NCBI GenBank assembly: GCA_002733605.1
Contig: NVWK01000006.1
Coordinates: 1 to 64,000 of the forward strand
DNA: 64,000 nt
DNA from: Robiginitomaculum sp.
GTDB lineage: Bacteria > Pseudomonadota > Alphaproteobacteria > Caulobacterales > Maricaulaceae
Reading direction: 5' to 3'
The notes under the pieces are model-generated. The model ran no database searches and was not told where the DNA came from. It worked only from the letters and a program-made list of their open reading frames with translations. How positions within the stretch are numbered: position 1 is the stretch's first letter; each line of letters opens with the position of its first letter. Shown one piece after another: positions 9,895 through 19,227 of this stretch. The translations under genes were made by a program, and so were the position numbers.

Positions 9895-10377
9895 ATGACT
9901 TCGATAGCAGATATGAGTGAACAGGAACGGCAGAGCTGGATGACCTTGCTGGCCGATATATGTGTGTTCTCTGTTTTCTGGAGCCAGATGGTGCGCGGCA
10001 AGAGCATTGAAAGCCTAAGCCCGGGCGATTTAATGGGCGTTTATATTGGCATTATTGTGATGACCATCATCCTCCATATCATCATTGCCAGCATATTTGC
10101 GCTCCGTTCCCCAAAGGATGACAATGCGAAAGATGAGCGCGACGTCGAGATTGAACGCAAGGGTGCGCGCAACGCGTTTTGGGTCGTCAGCATCCTGATC
10201 AATATTATTATTGCCGTACTTTTGGCCGAAAACAGTGTTGGCGAAGGCTATCTTGGGCCAAATATGGGCCTGTTGTCCGTCCTCAGTCCGAGCCACATGT
10301 TTTTCGCCCTGATGAGCACCGCCTTTATCGGTGACATTGTCTACCGCGCGACCATGGTCTGGGCGTATAGGGGGTAG
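9895..10377 (+). CDS. Small 4-TM membrane protein (DUF2178-like)
   Basis: 160 aa hydrophobic ORF with RBS (aggagaaaactATG), immediately followed by an XRE regulator. Confidence 0.7.
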   Translation: MTSIADMSEQERQSWMTLLADICVFSVFWSQMVRGKSIESLSPGDLMGVYIGIIVMTIILHIIIASIFALRSPKDDNAKDERDVEIERKGARNAFWVVSILINIIIAVLLAENSVGEGYLGPNMGLLSVLSPSHMFFALMSTAFIGDIVYRATMVWAYRG

Positions 10378-10381
10378 GGGC

Positions 10382-10606
10382 ATGGCCATTACAAAAGGCA
10401 AAGTCACCAACCATATCCGCCGTATTCGTCTTGCCCGCAGCGAACTGACCCAGGCCGAGCTGGCCAAGCGGGTCGGGGCCACGCGCCAGACGATCATCGC
10501 CATAGAGGCCGGAAAATACGCCCCCTCTATGGAGCTTGCCTTCCGCATCGTGCGTGAGTTCGGCGAGCCATTCGAAGATGTGTTCGAGTTTGATCCTAAA
10601 GGGTGA
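10382..10606 (+). CDS. XRE family HTH transcriptional regulator
   Basis: IRRIRLARSELTQAELAKRVGATRQTIIAIEAGKYAPSMELAFRIVREFGEPFEDVFEF; start at the internal ATG. Confidence 0.93.
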   Translation: MAITKGKVTNHIRRIRLARSELTQAELAKRVGATRQTIIAIEAGKYAPSMELAFRIVREFGEPFEDVFEFDPKG

Positions 10607-10683
10607 TCCGCAAAATTGACCCGAATACATAGCATACAAAATTGCGTGCAGACAAAACCGGGGTCGCCTGCTAACTAAAGGAC

Positions 10684-11835
10684 ATGTCTATAGAGCGGTG
10701 TTTTAATGTCAGGGATTTCAGGCGGATCGCCAAGCGCAAACTGCCTGCGCCGATCTTCCACTACATTGATGGTGGCTCGGATGATGAATGGTCATTGGCC
10801 AATAATAGCTCTGCGTTTCAGAAATACGAGCTACTGCCGCGCGCCCTTGTCGATATCTCCAATGTGGATTTGAAGACCAAACTTCTGGGCTGCGAAATGT
10901 CTTTGCCGATCTTCCTGTCCCCGACAGGCGGCACCCAGCTTTTCCATCCCGATAAGGAACTGGCCGTGGCCCGTGCGGCAGAGCGCGAAGGCTTGCTCTA
11001 CGGCCTGTCCACAGTGGGCACGACCAAACTGGAAGACTTGGCGGCCGAGACCCAAAGCCCGAAAATGTTTCAGCTCTATATCTTCAAAGACCGTGGCCTG
11101 ACCGAAGAACTCATCGAGCGCTGCAAAGCTGCCAAATACCAAGCCCTGTGCCTCACTGTGGATACGATTGTCGGTGGTAACCGCGAACGTGATTTGGTCA
11201 CAGGCATGTCGATCCCGCCCAAATTCACCCTCCAAAGCCTGATGTCGATTGCGGCCCGTCCGGGCTGGATATGGAAAACCGTGCGCGGCGGTAAAATCGA
11301 CACCGTCAATATCTCCCACCGCGTCGATGCGGTGAAGGGCAAAGACGCCAGCGTCGCCAAACATATCGACGAACAATTCGACCGTACCCTCACATGGGAA
11401 GACGCACGCTGGATGGCCAAAAAATGGGGCGGGCCGTTCGTCATCAAAGGTATTCTCACCCCCGAGGACGCCGTGCTTGCCCGCGATATTGGCGCGACCG
11501 CCGTGATGTTGTCAAACCATGGCGGACGCCAACTCGACAGCACACCGGCCCCCATCGACATGGTGGCCAAGGTGCGCGAAGCGGTCGGGGACAGTCTGGA
11601 AATTATCGTAGACGGCGGCATCCGGCGCGGCACGGATGTGCTGAAAGCCCTCGCCCTTGGCGCAGATGCTTGCTCGATTGGTCGGCCATATTTATATGGT
11701 CTGGCCGCAGGCGGCGAGGCCGGCGTGGCCCGCACCTTACACCTCCTGCGCGCAGAAATCGAACGCGGCGCGGCCATGATGGGCTGTCGCACTGTCGGCG
11801 AAATTACCTCTGATCACATCCAGAGAAAATTATAA
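10684..11835 (+). CDS. FMN-dependent alpha-hydroxy-acid oxidizing protein
   Basis: IDGGSDDEWSLANN, PIFLSPTGGTQLFHP, VMLSNHGGRQLDSTPAP, IIVDGGIRRGTDVLKALALGADACSIGRPYLYG. Confidence 0.93.
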   Translation: MSIERCFNVRDFRRIAKRKLPAPIFHYIDGGSDDEWSLANNSSAFQKYELLPRALVDISNVDLKTKLLGCEMSLPIFLSPTGGTQLFHPDKELAVARAAEREGLLYGLSTVGTTKLEDLAAETQSPKMFQLYIFKDRGLTEELIERCKAAKYQALCLTVDTIVGGNRERDLVTGMSIPPKFTLQSLMSIAARPGWIWKTVRGGKIDTVNISHRVDAVKGKDASVAKHIDEQFDRTLTWEDARWMAKKWGGPFVIKGILTPEDAVLARDIGATAVMLSNHGGRQLDSTPAPIDMVAKVREAVGDSLEIIVDGGIRRGTDVLKALALGADACSIGRPYLYGLAAGGEAGVARTLHLLRAEIERGAAMMGCRTVGEITSDHIQRKL

Positions 11836-11862
11836 AAACAAAAATATAAAAGGGAATATCAC

Positions 11863-13410
11863 ATGTTTGCAGCCGAAAGCCTTGTCCGAACGCTTGTCCA
11901 TCAAGGGGTAGAGCTTTGTTTCTCTAATCCCGGCACTTCCGAAATGCATATGGTCGCCGCCCTTGATCGCACCGAGGGCATGAAATCCGTATTGTGCCTG
12001 TTCGAAGGCGTGGCTACAGGGGCCGCCGATGGTTATGCCCGGATGAGCCGCAAACCTGCCTGCACCTTGCTGCATCTTGGGCCGGGGGTCGGTAATGGCT
12101 TGGCCAATCTGCACAATGCCAAACGGGCCTTCTCGCCTGTTCTCAATATTGTTGGCGACCATGCGGGCTATCACCTCCCGTTCGATGCCCCGCTGACCAG
12201 TGACGTGGAGGGCACATGCGCCCCCGTCTCGCGCTGGGTCGGCACAGTGCCGAGCGCGTCTGAGCTTTCCAACATGGCCGTGAAAGCCGTTCAGGAAAGC
12301 TTCGGCCCCGCGCCGGGCGTGGCCAGCCTGATCCTGCCTGCCGATTGCGCATGGTCGGATATAGAACCGGATGTGCTGGACACTGTCGAGATGCCGTCCC
12401 TCAACGCGGTTGCCACAAAACATATCCAAAAGGCCGCGAAGGCATTAAAGTCGGCGAAAAATCCGGTGCTATATATCGGCGGTACGGCCTGTCTTGAAGG
12501 CGGAATTCACGAGGCTGCCCGCATTGGCAAACATCTGGATTGCCGTGTGGTCATGGAAACATTTGCACCGCGCATTTCAAGAGGCGCAGGCCGTCCTGCC
12601 CCCACACGTCTGAATTATTTTGGCGCGCAAGCTCTGGAAGATTTGAAAGATTGCGATCTCTTGCTCGTCGCTGGATCAAAACCACCCGTCAGCTTTTTCG
12701 CCTATCCAAATTCACCAAGCGAACTGACCCCCGAAGGGGCCGCGGTCTTCACATTGGGTGGCCCAAGCGATGATATTGAGGGCGCATTGCTGTTGCTTGC
12801 CAATGCGCTAGACGCGGGAACACCCGACATAGTTTCCCAAACCTCCATGCCCCTAACCAACCCCGACGAAGCCCTGAACCCGGTCAGTATCGGCATGTCC
12901 CTATGCCGTCATATGCCGCAAAACTCTGTCGTTTGTGATGACAGCACAACGGCTGGACTGGCCCTGTTCCCGACCACCCAAACCGCCGCCGCCCATGAAT
13001 GGTTGTGCCTGACCGGTGGCGCCATCGGCATCGGCATGCCAATGGCTATAGGGGCCGCATTTGCAGCGCCAAGCTCGACCATTTTCGCCCTGTGCGGCGA
13101 TGGTGCGGCTGCCTACACTCTACAGGCCCTCTGGACCCAAGCGCGCGAGAAACAAAACATCATCAACATCGTCTTCGTCAATCATTCCTACCGCGTCTTG
13201 AACATCGAATTGTCGCGTGTCGGGGCCGGCGAACCGGGACCGGTTGCCCAAGCCATGCTGGATTTATCCAATCCAAAAATGGACTGGGTTAAACTCTCCG
13301 AAGGCTTTGGTGTGCCCGCTGTCCACGCAAACACGACAGGGGCGTTTGAGGAGGCATTGTTGCACGCACTCGCTACACCGGGCCCGCACCTGATCGCGGC
13401 CGAGGTTTAA
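11863..13410 (+). CDS. Thiamine pyrophosphate-dependent enzyme (acetolactate synthase / benzoylformate decarboxylase-like)
   Basis: ThDP enzyme N-domain (SNPGTSEMHMVAAL, LFEGVATGAADGYARM) and C-domain GDGAAAYTLQALWTQAREKQNIINIVFVN. Confidence 0.88.
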   Translation: MFAAESLVRTLVHQGVELCFSNPGTSEMHMVAALDRTEGMKSVLCLFEGVATGAADGYARMSRKPACTLLHLGPGVGNGLANLHNAKRAFSPVLNIVGDHAGYHLPFDAPLTSDVEGTCAPVSRWVGTVPSASELSNMAVKAVQESFGPAPGVASLILPADCAWSDIEPDVLDTVEMPSLNAVATKHIQKAAKALKSAKNPVLYIGGTACLEGGIHEAARIGKHLDCRVVMETFAPRISRGAGRPAPTRLNYFGAQALEDLKDCDLLLVAGSKPPVSFFAYPNSPSELTPEGAAVFTLGGPSDDIEGALLLLANALDAGTPDIVSQTSMPLTNPDEALNPVSIGMSLCRHMPQNSVVCDDSTTAGLALFPTTQTAAAHEWLCLTGGAIGIGMPMAIGAAFAAPSSTIFALCGDGAAAYTLQALWTQAREKQNIINIVFVNHSYRVLNIELSRVGAGEPGPVAQAMLDLSNPKMDWVKLSEGFGVPAVHANTTGAFEEALLHALATPGPHLIAAEV

Positions 13411-14801
13411 GGCGCAACAAGCTGGGCAATAAATCCGTCAATATCGGCTTTGCTCGTACGGCCATTGGTGAGGCAGGCGCGTAACACCGAGCGGCCTTCA
13501 TACTTGACCAGCGAAACCCAATGGGTGCCGCCGCTGACAATTTTCTCGGCCATGTCCTCAACACTGCCAAGATGGGCAGGCGGGATCAGACACGAAACCG
13601 CCATGCGCGAGGCATTGGCGATTTGCCAGCCATGTTTGACCATCTCGGTATTTAAATAATCGATCAGATCAATCCCGTGTTCAATGTGTTGCCCATAGCC
13701 TTGCCACCCCGCACTGGCGAGCGCCAGAAACAGGCGTAAGCCGACAAACCGCCGCGACCACTGCATTGTGTTCACATACAAATCAACATCCGCGTCATTT
13801 GACGGCATATAGCTGGTGCTGACCCGAAATGTCTCGGATAAGACCTTCGGATGGGCCGTGAAAAACATGCCCGCGCCCATGGTGGTGGCAAACCATTTAT
13901 GGGCGTCGATGGTCACGGAATCGGCCCGTTCAATTCCGTCCAGCACAGGGCGCTCCCGATCCGAGGCAATAATCGCCCCGCCCCACGCCGCGTCCACATG
14001 ATACCAAATCTGGTGGCTTTTGGCGATATCGGCGCAGGCATGCAAAGGGTCAACCATGCCAGCATTCGTCGTCCCCGCTGTGGCCGCGATCATGACGGGA
14101 ATATCGCCGCCTGCCTTGTCTTCTTCGATGTAGTCTGCAAGTGCACCCGCGTCCATACGGCCTTGCCCATCGGTCGGAACAAGCCGCACAGCCTGCCGCC
14201 CAACCCCGTTCTGGTGCGCGATTTTCAACCACGCCAGATGGCTTTCTTTCGAGACATAAATACGCGGTTGTCCCGTGAAGGCCCGCGCCCCTTGTTCCGC
14301 GTAGTCAGAATTCATACGGGTCAGGGCGCATAGAAATGCGGTCGCATTCGCCTCTGATCCCCCCGTAGTGAAATGCCCGCCCGCCCCGTCTGGCAAGCCG
14401 ATACGGTCTGCAATTTGGGTGATAACATGGGCCTCTATCTCGACCGCAATCGGGGCATGTGACCAGACACAAATCTGTGGATTGAGCGCCGCCGCAATCC
14501 GGTCTGCCGCCTCGGCAGGGAAACTCGGGGCAGGGTTGAACAGACCAAGATAGCCTGTGTGGGTCATTTGCACCGCGCCCGTTTCAAGATGGCCAATGGT
14601 CCACTGCAACAGGGTTTCCAAATCCATCGGGGTTTGAAATTGCATGTCCGCAAGCTCTGTCCTGAACCCCTCAAGATCATTTCGCGGGGTTACGGGCGCA
14701 TTGGAAATCCGCGCCAAACTCGCATCCAGATACGTATCGAGTTTGGCGTTTAGCTCTGCGCGCATGATTTGCGTTGGAAATAAAGTGCTGTTGGTTGTCA
14801 T
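13407..14801 (-). CDS. Pyridoxal-dependent (group II) decarboxylase
   Basis: GHFTTGGSEANATAFLCAL, YHVDAAWGGAIIASDRERP, DSVTIDAHKWFATTMGAGMFF. Confidence 0.9.
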   Translation of the reverse strand: MTTNSTLFPTQIMRAELNAKLDTYLDASLARISNAPVTPRNDLEGFRTELADMQFQTPMDLETLLQWTIGHLETGAVQMTHTGYLGLFNPAPSFPAEAADRIAAALNPQICVWSHAPIAVEIEAHVITQIADRIGLPDGAGGHFTTGGSEANATAFLCALTRMNSDYAEQGARAFTGQPRIYVSKESHLAWLKIAHQNGVGRQAVRLVPTDGQGRMDAGALADYIEEDKAGGDIPVMIAATAGTTNAGMVDPLHACADIAKSHQIWYHVDAAWGGAIIASDRERPVLDGIERADSVTIDAHKWFATTMGAGMFFTAHPKVLSETFRVSTSYMPSNDADVDLYVNTMQWSRRFVGLRLFLALASAGWQGYGQHIEHGIDLIDYLNTEMVKHGWQIANASRMAVSCLIPPAHLGSVEDMAEKIVSGGTHWVSLVKYEGRSVLRACLTNGRTSKADIDGFIAQLVAP

Positions 14802-14976
14802 ATGGCTCTCCATTGCCTGAAGGCTAATCGGAGACGCGTGCAGATACCACCCGTATATTGTCAATGTTGCGGAAAGTGTTTAGCTCAAGTCCACATTCGT
14901 AAACTCGCAGATAAACGTATCGAAAATCAGGTTACGCCCGTTACGAGCGACTGACCATGGTCGCGTTCGAGGATAT

Positions 14977-16047
14977 TTACGACGCCTGAGCTGGTTGAGC
15001 CGTCATTGCCTCTTTAAACGAAACCAGTTTGCGCTTCTGTTCGCACCAAAGCTGGAGCCTGACGCATTTGAAGCTTTGCCACAAGGTAATGCGTTTCATA
15101 TTGGCCAGAGCCGCATGATCGCGCAGAACATTCTTGAGACGGTAAAACGGAATACGCGAGTTCAAATGATGCACATGGTGAATGCCGATATATCCGGTCA
15201 GCCAAGGCAGGAAGCCCGGCAGATCATAATAGGAACTACCGTAGAGGGCCGCGTCTTGCATTTGCCAGTCTTCACTGGATTCCCAAACTGTGTCTTCGAA
15301 CTGGTGTTGAACATAAAACATCCACACGCCCATAGTGCCTGCGAAAATCGCGACCGGGAAATAGATCAGTAGAAACGGAACAAGTCCGATAAAGTGGATA
15401 AGAATGGCCGCCCCGATCAACATGCAAAGCGAGGTGCCGAGAGAACTGATCCAGTATTTCGCGCCCGATTTCATAAACCCGATAGGCAACCGGTAATGCA
15501 GCATGAATATAAAAATAGGGCCAATGCCGAACATCACAAGCGGATGCCGGTAGAGCCGGTATAGAAATTTACCGGTACGGCTACGGGCCTGATATTCTTT
15601 AACCGTCAGTGTATCGATGTCGCCAATGCCGCGCTTGTCCAGATTTCCCGACGAGGCATGATGGATCAAATGCGCTTGTCGCCATAAAGCATAGGGGGTC
15701 AGGGTGAACATACCCAGACAGCGCCCAAGCCAGTTGTTCAGGAATTTGCTCTTGAAAAAAGCCCCGTGCCCGCAATCATGTTGGATAATAAATAACCGCA
15801 CCAGAAAACACGCACTGGCAAGGCAAAATACTAAACTGAGAAGATAGCTAACCTTCAACGAATGATAGGCCGCGGTCCACAGAAGTACGAACGGAATAAA
15901 GGTTACACACACCTCGAACAGGCCCCGCATAAGATCGGGTTGACGGTAGGAAACCAGTATTTTCATCCAGTCTCTGGCACTACGCTTTGATGCGGGCTTT
16001 GACCCTAGCTCTGATCCGGATTTCGTACCGTTTTGTGTGTTACTCAT
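14977..16047 (-). CDS. Membrane fatty acid desaturase
   Basis: Histidine boxes HDCGHGAFF, HLIHHASSG, HHVHHLNSRIP. Confidence 0.92.
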   Translation of the reverse strand: MSNTQNGTKSGSELGSKPASKRSARDWMKILVSYRQPDLMRGLFEVCVTFIPFVLLWTAAYHSLKVSYLLSLVFCLASACFLVRLFIIQHDCGHGAFFKSKFLNNWLGRCLGMFTLTPYALWRQAHLIHHASSGNLDKRGIGDIDTLTVKEYQARSRTGKFLYRLYRHPLVMFGIGPIFIFMLHYRLPIGFMKSGAKYWISSLGTSLCMLIGAAILIHFIGLVPFLLIYFPVAIFAGTMGVWMFYVQHQFEDTVWESSEDWQMQDAALYGSSYYDLPGFLPWLTGYIGIHHVHHLNSRIPFYRLKNVLRDHAALANMKRITLWQSFKCVRLQLWCEQKRKLVSFKEAMTAQPAQAS

Positions 16048-16288
16048 AAAGGCGAACCTGTAGCTATATTATAGAATCAACGCATCCACGATAATGCAGA
16101 TATGATAATGAATCGCAAATATGAATATATCAAGAAAATGCTTGTGACAAATGATAAAACGACATCATTTTCGCGTGATATAGCATGTGATATCCGCCCC
16201 GTTGCAACGTTATCGGGAGGCCCGCGTTTATACGTCCAATAAAAATGGTCTTTGCGCTCAATAAAAAGTGTCTTTACGCCAAACAAAA

Positions 16289-16313
16289 ACGCCCCCGGCA
16301 AAACCGGGGGCGT
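16289..16313 (-). terminator. Strong terminator downstream of the TonB-dependent receptor gene
   Basis: 10-bp stem ACGCCCCCGG/CCGGGGGCGT with 5-nt loop, minus-strand TTTTTGTTT tail. Confidence 0.85.
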
Positions 16314-16342
16314 CAAAAAACAAGGTTTAAAAGACTAAACCT

Positions 16343-19045
16343 TTAGAATGTGTAGCGGGCTTTCACATACCACTGACCACCACTGAAACCTGTTGGAGAG
16401 GATTCAGGGTAAAGCTGACCTGAGCCAAGTTTGCCCGGATTTTCGTCAGGGAAGTTGTCGAAAATGTTCGCAGCGCCAACAATAAGCTCTACGCCTTCCA
16501 TAACTTCAGCCGCAATTTCAGCGTCGAATAAAAACTCGGAACCAACGTCAAAACCATTACCTGTATCGCGCCAAGGGCCATAATAGCTCGCCCGTACCAG
16601 ACCACGCCAGATACCTTGTTGATGGTTAAAGGTCAGGCTACCGCGTGCATGTGGAAGTGAATCCTCAAGCGCTTGGATACGCGTGGCACCAATGGCACCA
16701 ACAACACCAATGTCGGTAACTTTGGTCTTCGTAATATTGCCGGCAAATTGCAAGGACGAACTGCCGACGCCAAGATCAAGTGGCATGCGGGCCACAACGT
16801 CAACACCCTGGGTTCTGGTCGAGAAGCTATTGGTAAAGAACTTGAAGCTTGTGAGGTCTTCAAAGCCTGTGTAATCCGAGCGGGTCAATGCGCCCGCAGT
16901 TGCCAGCGTTGTAATCGCCGTGCTGACGGTCGAGTTATCATACCCTGCTGCACCCGTTTGGGCCGCCAGGAAGTCCAACGCATCAATAAAGGCAATATTG
17001 TCGGATGTCGCAATCCGGTCTTTCACCTTGATACGGAACAGATCAACAGTCCACGAAATTGGTCCGGTTTCAAACGCAACACCCATCGAGATGTTTTTGG
17101 CTGTTTCTGGACCAAATCCCGGACGAATACCAACAGTGGATTCGATGAAGTCAGCTGCCAGCTGACCCGGATTGGACGTCAAAGGAATGGTACCTTGGTC
17201 GATCAGTACGCCGTTCACATTCTGGGTGGTGACGTTTTTAACATTTGCCTGACCGGCTGTCGGTGTATGGAAACCTGTCGAGTAGGAGCCACGCAGACGG
17301 AATGTGTCTGTGAGTTTATACAAACCGGCAACTTTCCAGTTGGTTGAATCTCCAAATTTCTCGTTGTCTTCCCAGCGAATGGCCGTTTGTAACGTCAATT
17401 TCTCGGTCACATCGGCTTCAAGTTCGCCGTAAATACCAAAATTGCTTTGGGAATTTGAAGAGCTTTCAGAGAAGCCGCCAAAACCGTTTGAACTGGATGA
17501 GAAGCCTTGATCAGCGAGGGGGCCGAGCGCATAGGACGCAGGATCACCAGCCGTAATATCAAATGTCTCGTCGCGCCATTCAATACCGGCCGCAACGTTC
17601 AGATCAGAGGCCCAACCTGCAACAGGCACGCCGTAAACCAGATCAAGATTAACCGCAGTTTCCACCTGTTCATAAGATCCCGGAACAAAATTACGAGGTG
17701 TGTTTGGGCCGAGAGAGGCATTGATTGTATTGTTGATGAAGAAATCGGTCTTGTTCGTACCGTGTGATACGCTCAGATCATAGCCGAGACCTGTACCAAA
17801 TTCAAACTCGCCGCGGACACCGCCTGTGATCGCAAAATCACGATTGTCGCCACCAAAACGGGGCACAAACCCGCTTGGAATCAATTCTACAAACGAGAAG
17901 CAATTGGCATCAGCCGTAACAGCCGCCAAAATGGTTGGATTGGCAATAAGGCCATTTGTACCGGTAAGCGGAATACCAGCCGGGCAAGCCCCGCCGACAC
18001 CCAAACCGTCAAGATCGCCTACGCGAATAGAGGCCACACCATTTGGATCAAGGGCACCCGTAATCGGATCAACCAGATCACCATTATACACACCGCCGCG
18101 ATTTGTCGGGTTCCGGAAGAAGAAACCACCTTCAACAGAACGCTCGGCATAGTTACCGAAAGCATATATTTCCATATTCTCGGAAAGCTCGATACCTGCA
18201 TTGATGAAGAGTTTGATGTCATCGGTAATATCAGGCTGACCCCAATATTGAGGCACTTCATCTGTGTAGCTGTTAATGGTCAGAAAATCGGCAACATCCG
18301 TATTGCCAGCCGCGATTAGAGCCGCCACATCACCGCGAATGACAGAACGAACCGTGCCGTCCGTCTCGCCGTACTCGGCTGAGATGTTGATAAAGCCGTC
18401 CGGGCCAAGCGGCAGGCCGATATTGCCGGAAACCCGGTAATTATCGCCATCACCTGCGTAAGTAGATCCGTATTTAACTTCGAAAGACCCGCCTTCAGCA
18501 GAATCTTTAAGTTGGAAGTTCATCACACCGGCGATCGCATCGGAGCCGTATTGTGAAGACGCACCGTCGCGCAGAATTTCGATTTGTTTAAGACCAATGG
18601 CCGGGAACACGCTAATATCCACGCCTTGGGCACCATCAGAGATACCACCACCAAGGAAGGAAATAACCGAGCCACGATGACGGCGTTTGCCGTTCAGAAG
18701 CACCAGAGTGTTATCCGGGGACAGGCCGCGCAAATTGGCCGGGCGGATCACGGAGGCGGCATCGGAAATTGGCTGTGTGTTCACATTGAACGATGGTGCT
18801 ACCGTGCGCAGTAAATCGCTAATATCGGATGTGGCTTGATTGTTAAATTCTGCCGCAGAGATAACGTCAACAGGTGCCGGTGTGTCGGCAGCGGAACGGG
18901 CTTTACGGCGCGTACCGGTTGTGATGACTTCGTCAGAAAAAGAGGCGCCAGAGTTTTGGGCAAAGGCTGCGGAGCTGAAGCTGCCGGCAACCATAAGTGC
19001 CGAGACACCGAGTGCGAGTTGTGATTTTAGTGAAAATGGTTTCAT
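16343..19045 (-). CDS. TonB-dependent receptor
   Basis: Signal peptide, plug domain (TPAPVDVISAAEFNN...LRDGASSQYGSDAIAGVMNFQLKD), beta-barrel, C-terminal WYVKARYTF. Confidence 0.94.
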   Translation of the reverse strand: MKPFSLKSQLALGVSALMVAGSFSSAAFAQNSGASFSDEVITTGTRRKARSAADTPAPVDVISAAEFNNQATSDISDLLRTVAPSFNVNTQPISDAASVIRPANLRGLSPDNTLVLLNGKRRHRGSVISFLGGGISDGAQGVDISVFPAIGLKQIEILRDGASSQYGSDAIAGVMNFQLKDSAEGGSFEVKYGSTYAGDGDNYRVSGNIGLPLGPDGFINISAEYGETDGTVRSVIRGDVAALIAAGNTDVADFLTINSYTDEVPQYWGQPDITDDIKLFINAGIELSENMEIYAFGNYAERSVEGGFFFRNPTNRGGVYNGDLVDPITGALDPNGVASIRVGDLDGLGVGGACPAGIPLTGTNGLIANPTILAAVTADANCFSFVELIPSGFVPRFGGDNRDFAITGGVRGEFEFGTGLGYDLSVSHGTNKTDFFINNTINASLGPNTPRNFVPGSYEQVETAVNLDLVYGVPVAGWASDLNVAAGIEWRDETFDITAGDPASYALGPLADQGFSSSSNGFGGFSESSSNSQSNFGIYGELEADVTEKLTLQTAIRWEDNEKFGDSTNWKVAGLYKLTDTFRLRGSYSTGFHTPTAGQANVKNVTTQNVNGVLIDQGTIPLTSNPGQLAADFIESTVGIRPGFGPETAKNISMGVAFETGPISWTVDLFRIKVKDRIATSDNIAFIDALDFLAAQTGAAGYDNSTVSTAITTLATAGALTRSDYTGFEDLTSFKFFTNSFSTRTQGVDVVARMPLDLGVGSSSLQFAGNITKTKVTDIGVVGAIGATRIQALEDSLPHARGSLTFNHQQGIWRGLVRASYYGPWRDTGNGFDVGSEFLFDAEIAAEVMEGVELIVGAANIFDNFPDENPGKLGSGQLYPESSPTGFSGGQWYVKARYTF

Positions 19046-19227
19046 GGAATGGTCCCTTCTAGGAGTACGATTTTCGGCAGATCCCACATGATCCGCAACA
19101 CGACTCTGACTTAAATTAAGAACGGCAACAACTTAAAAGGCCCATAAGTCATAAATTCGTCATGAATCGTGACTTATATGACACAAATTGTATATGGTTT
19201 TTGTTCAACAGTACGCTAAACTGGGGA

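Noticed and set aside
16077-16316. 79 aa minus-strand ORF
   Set aside because: Covers a terminator and tandem repeat, no RBS or domain; likely spurious
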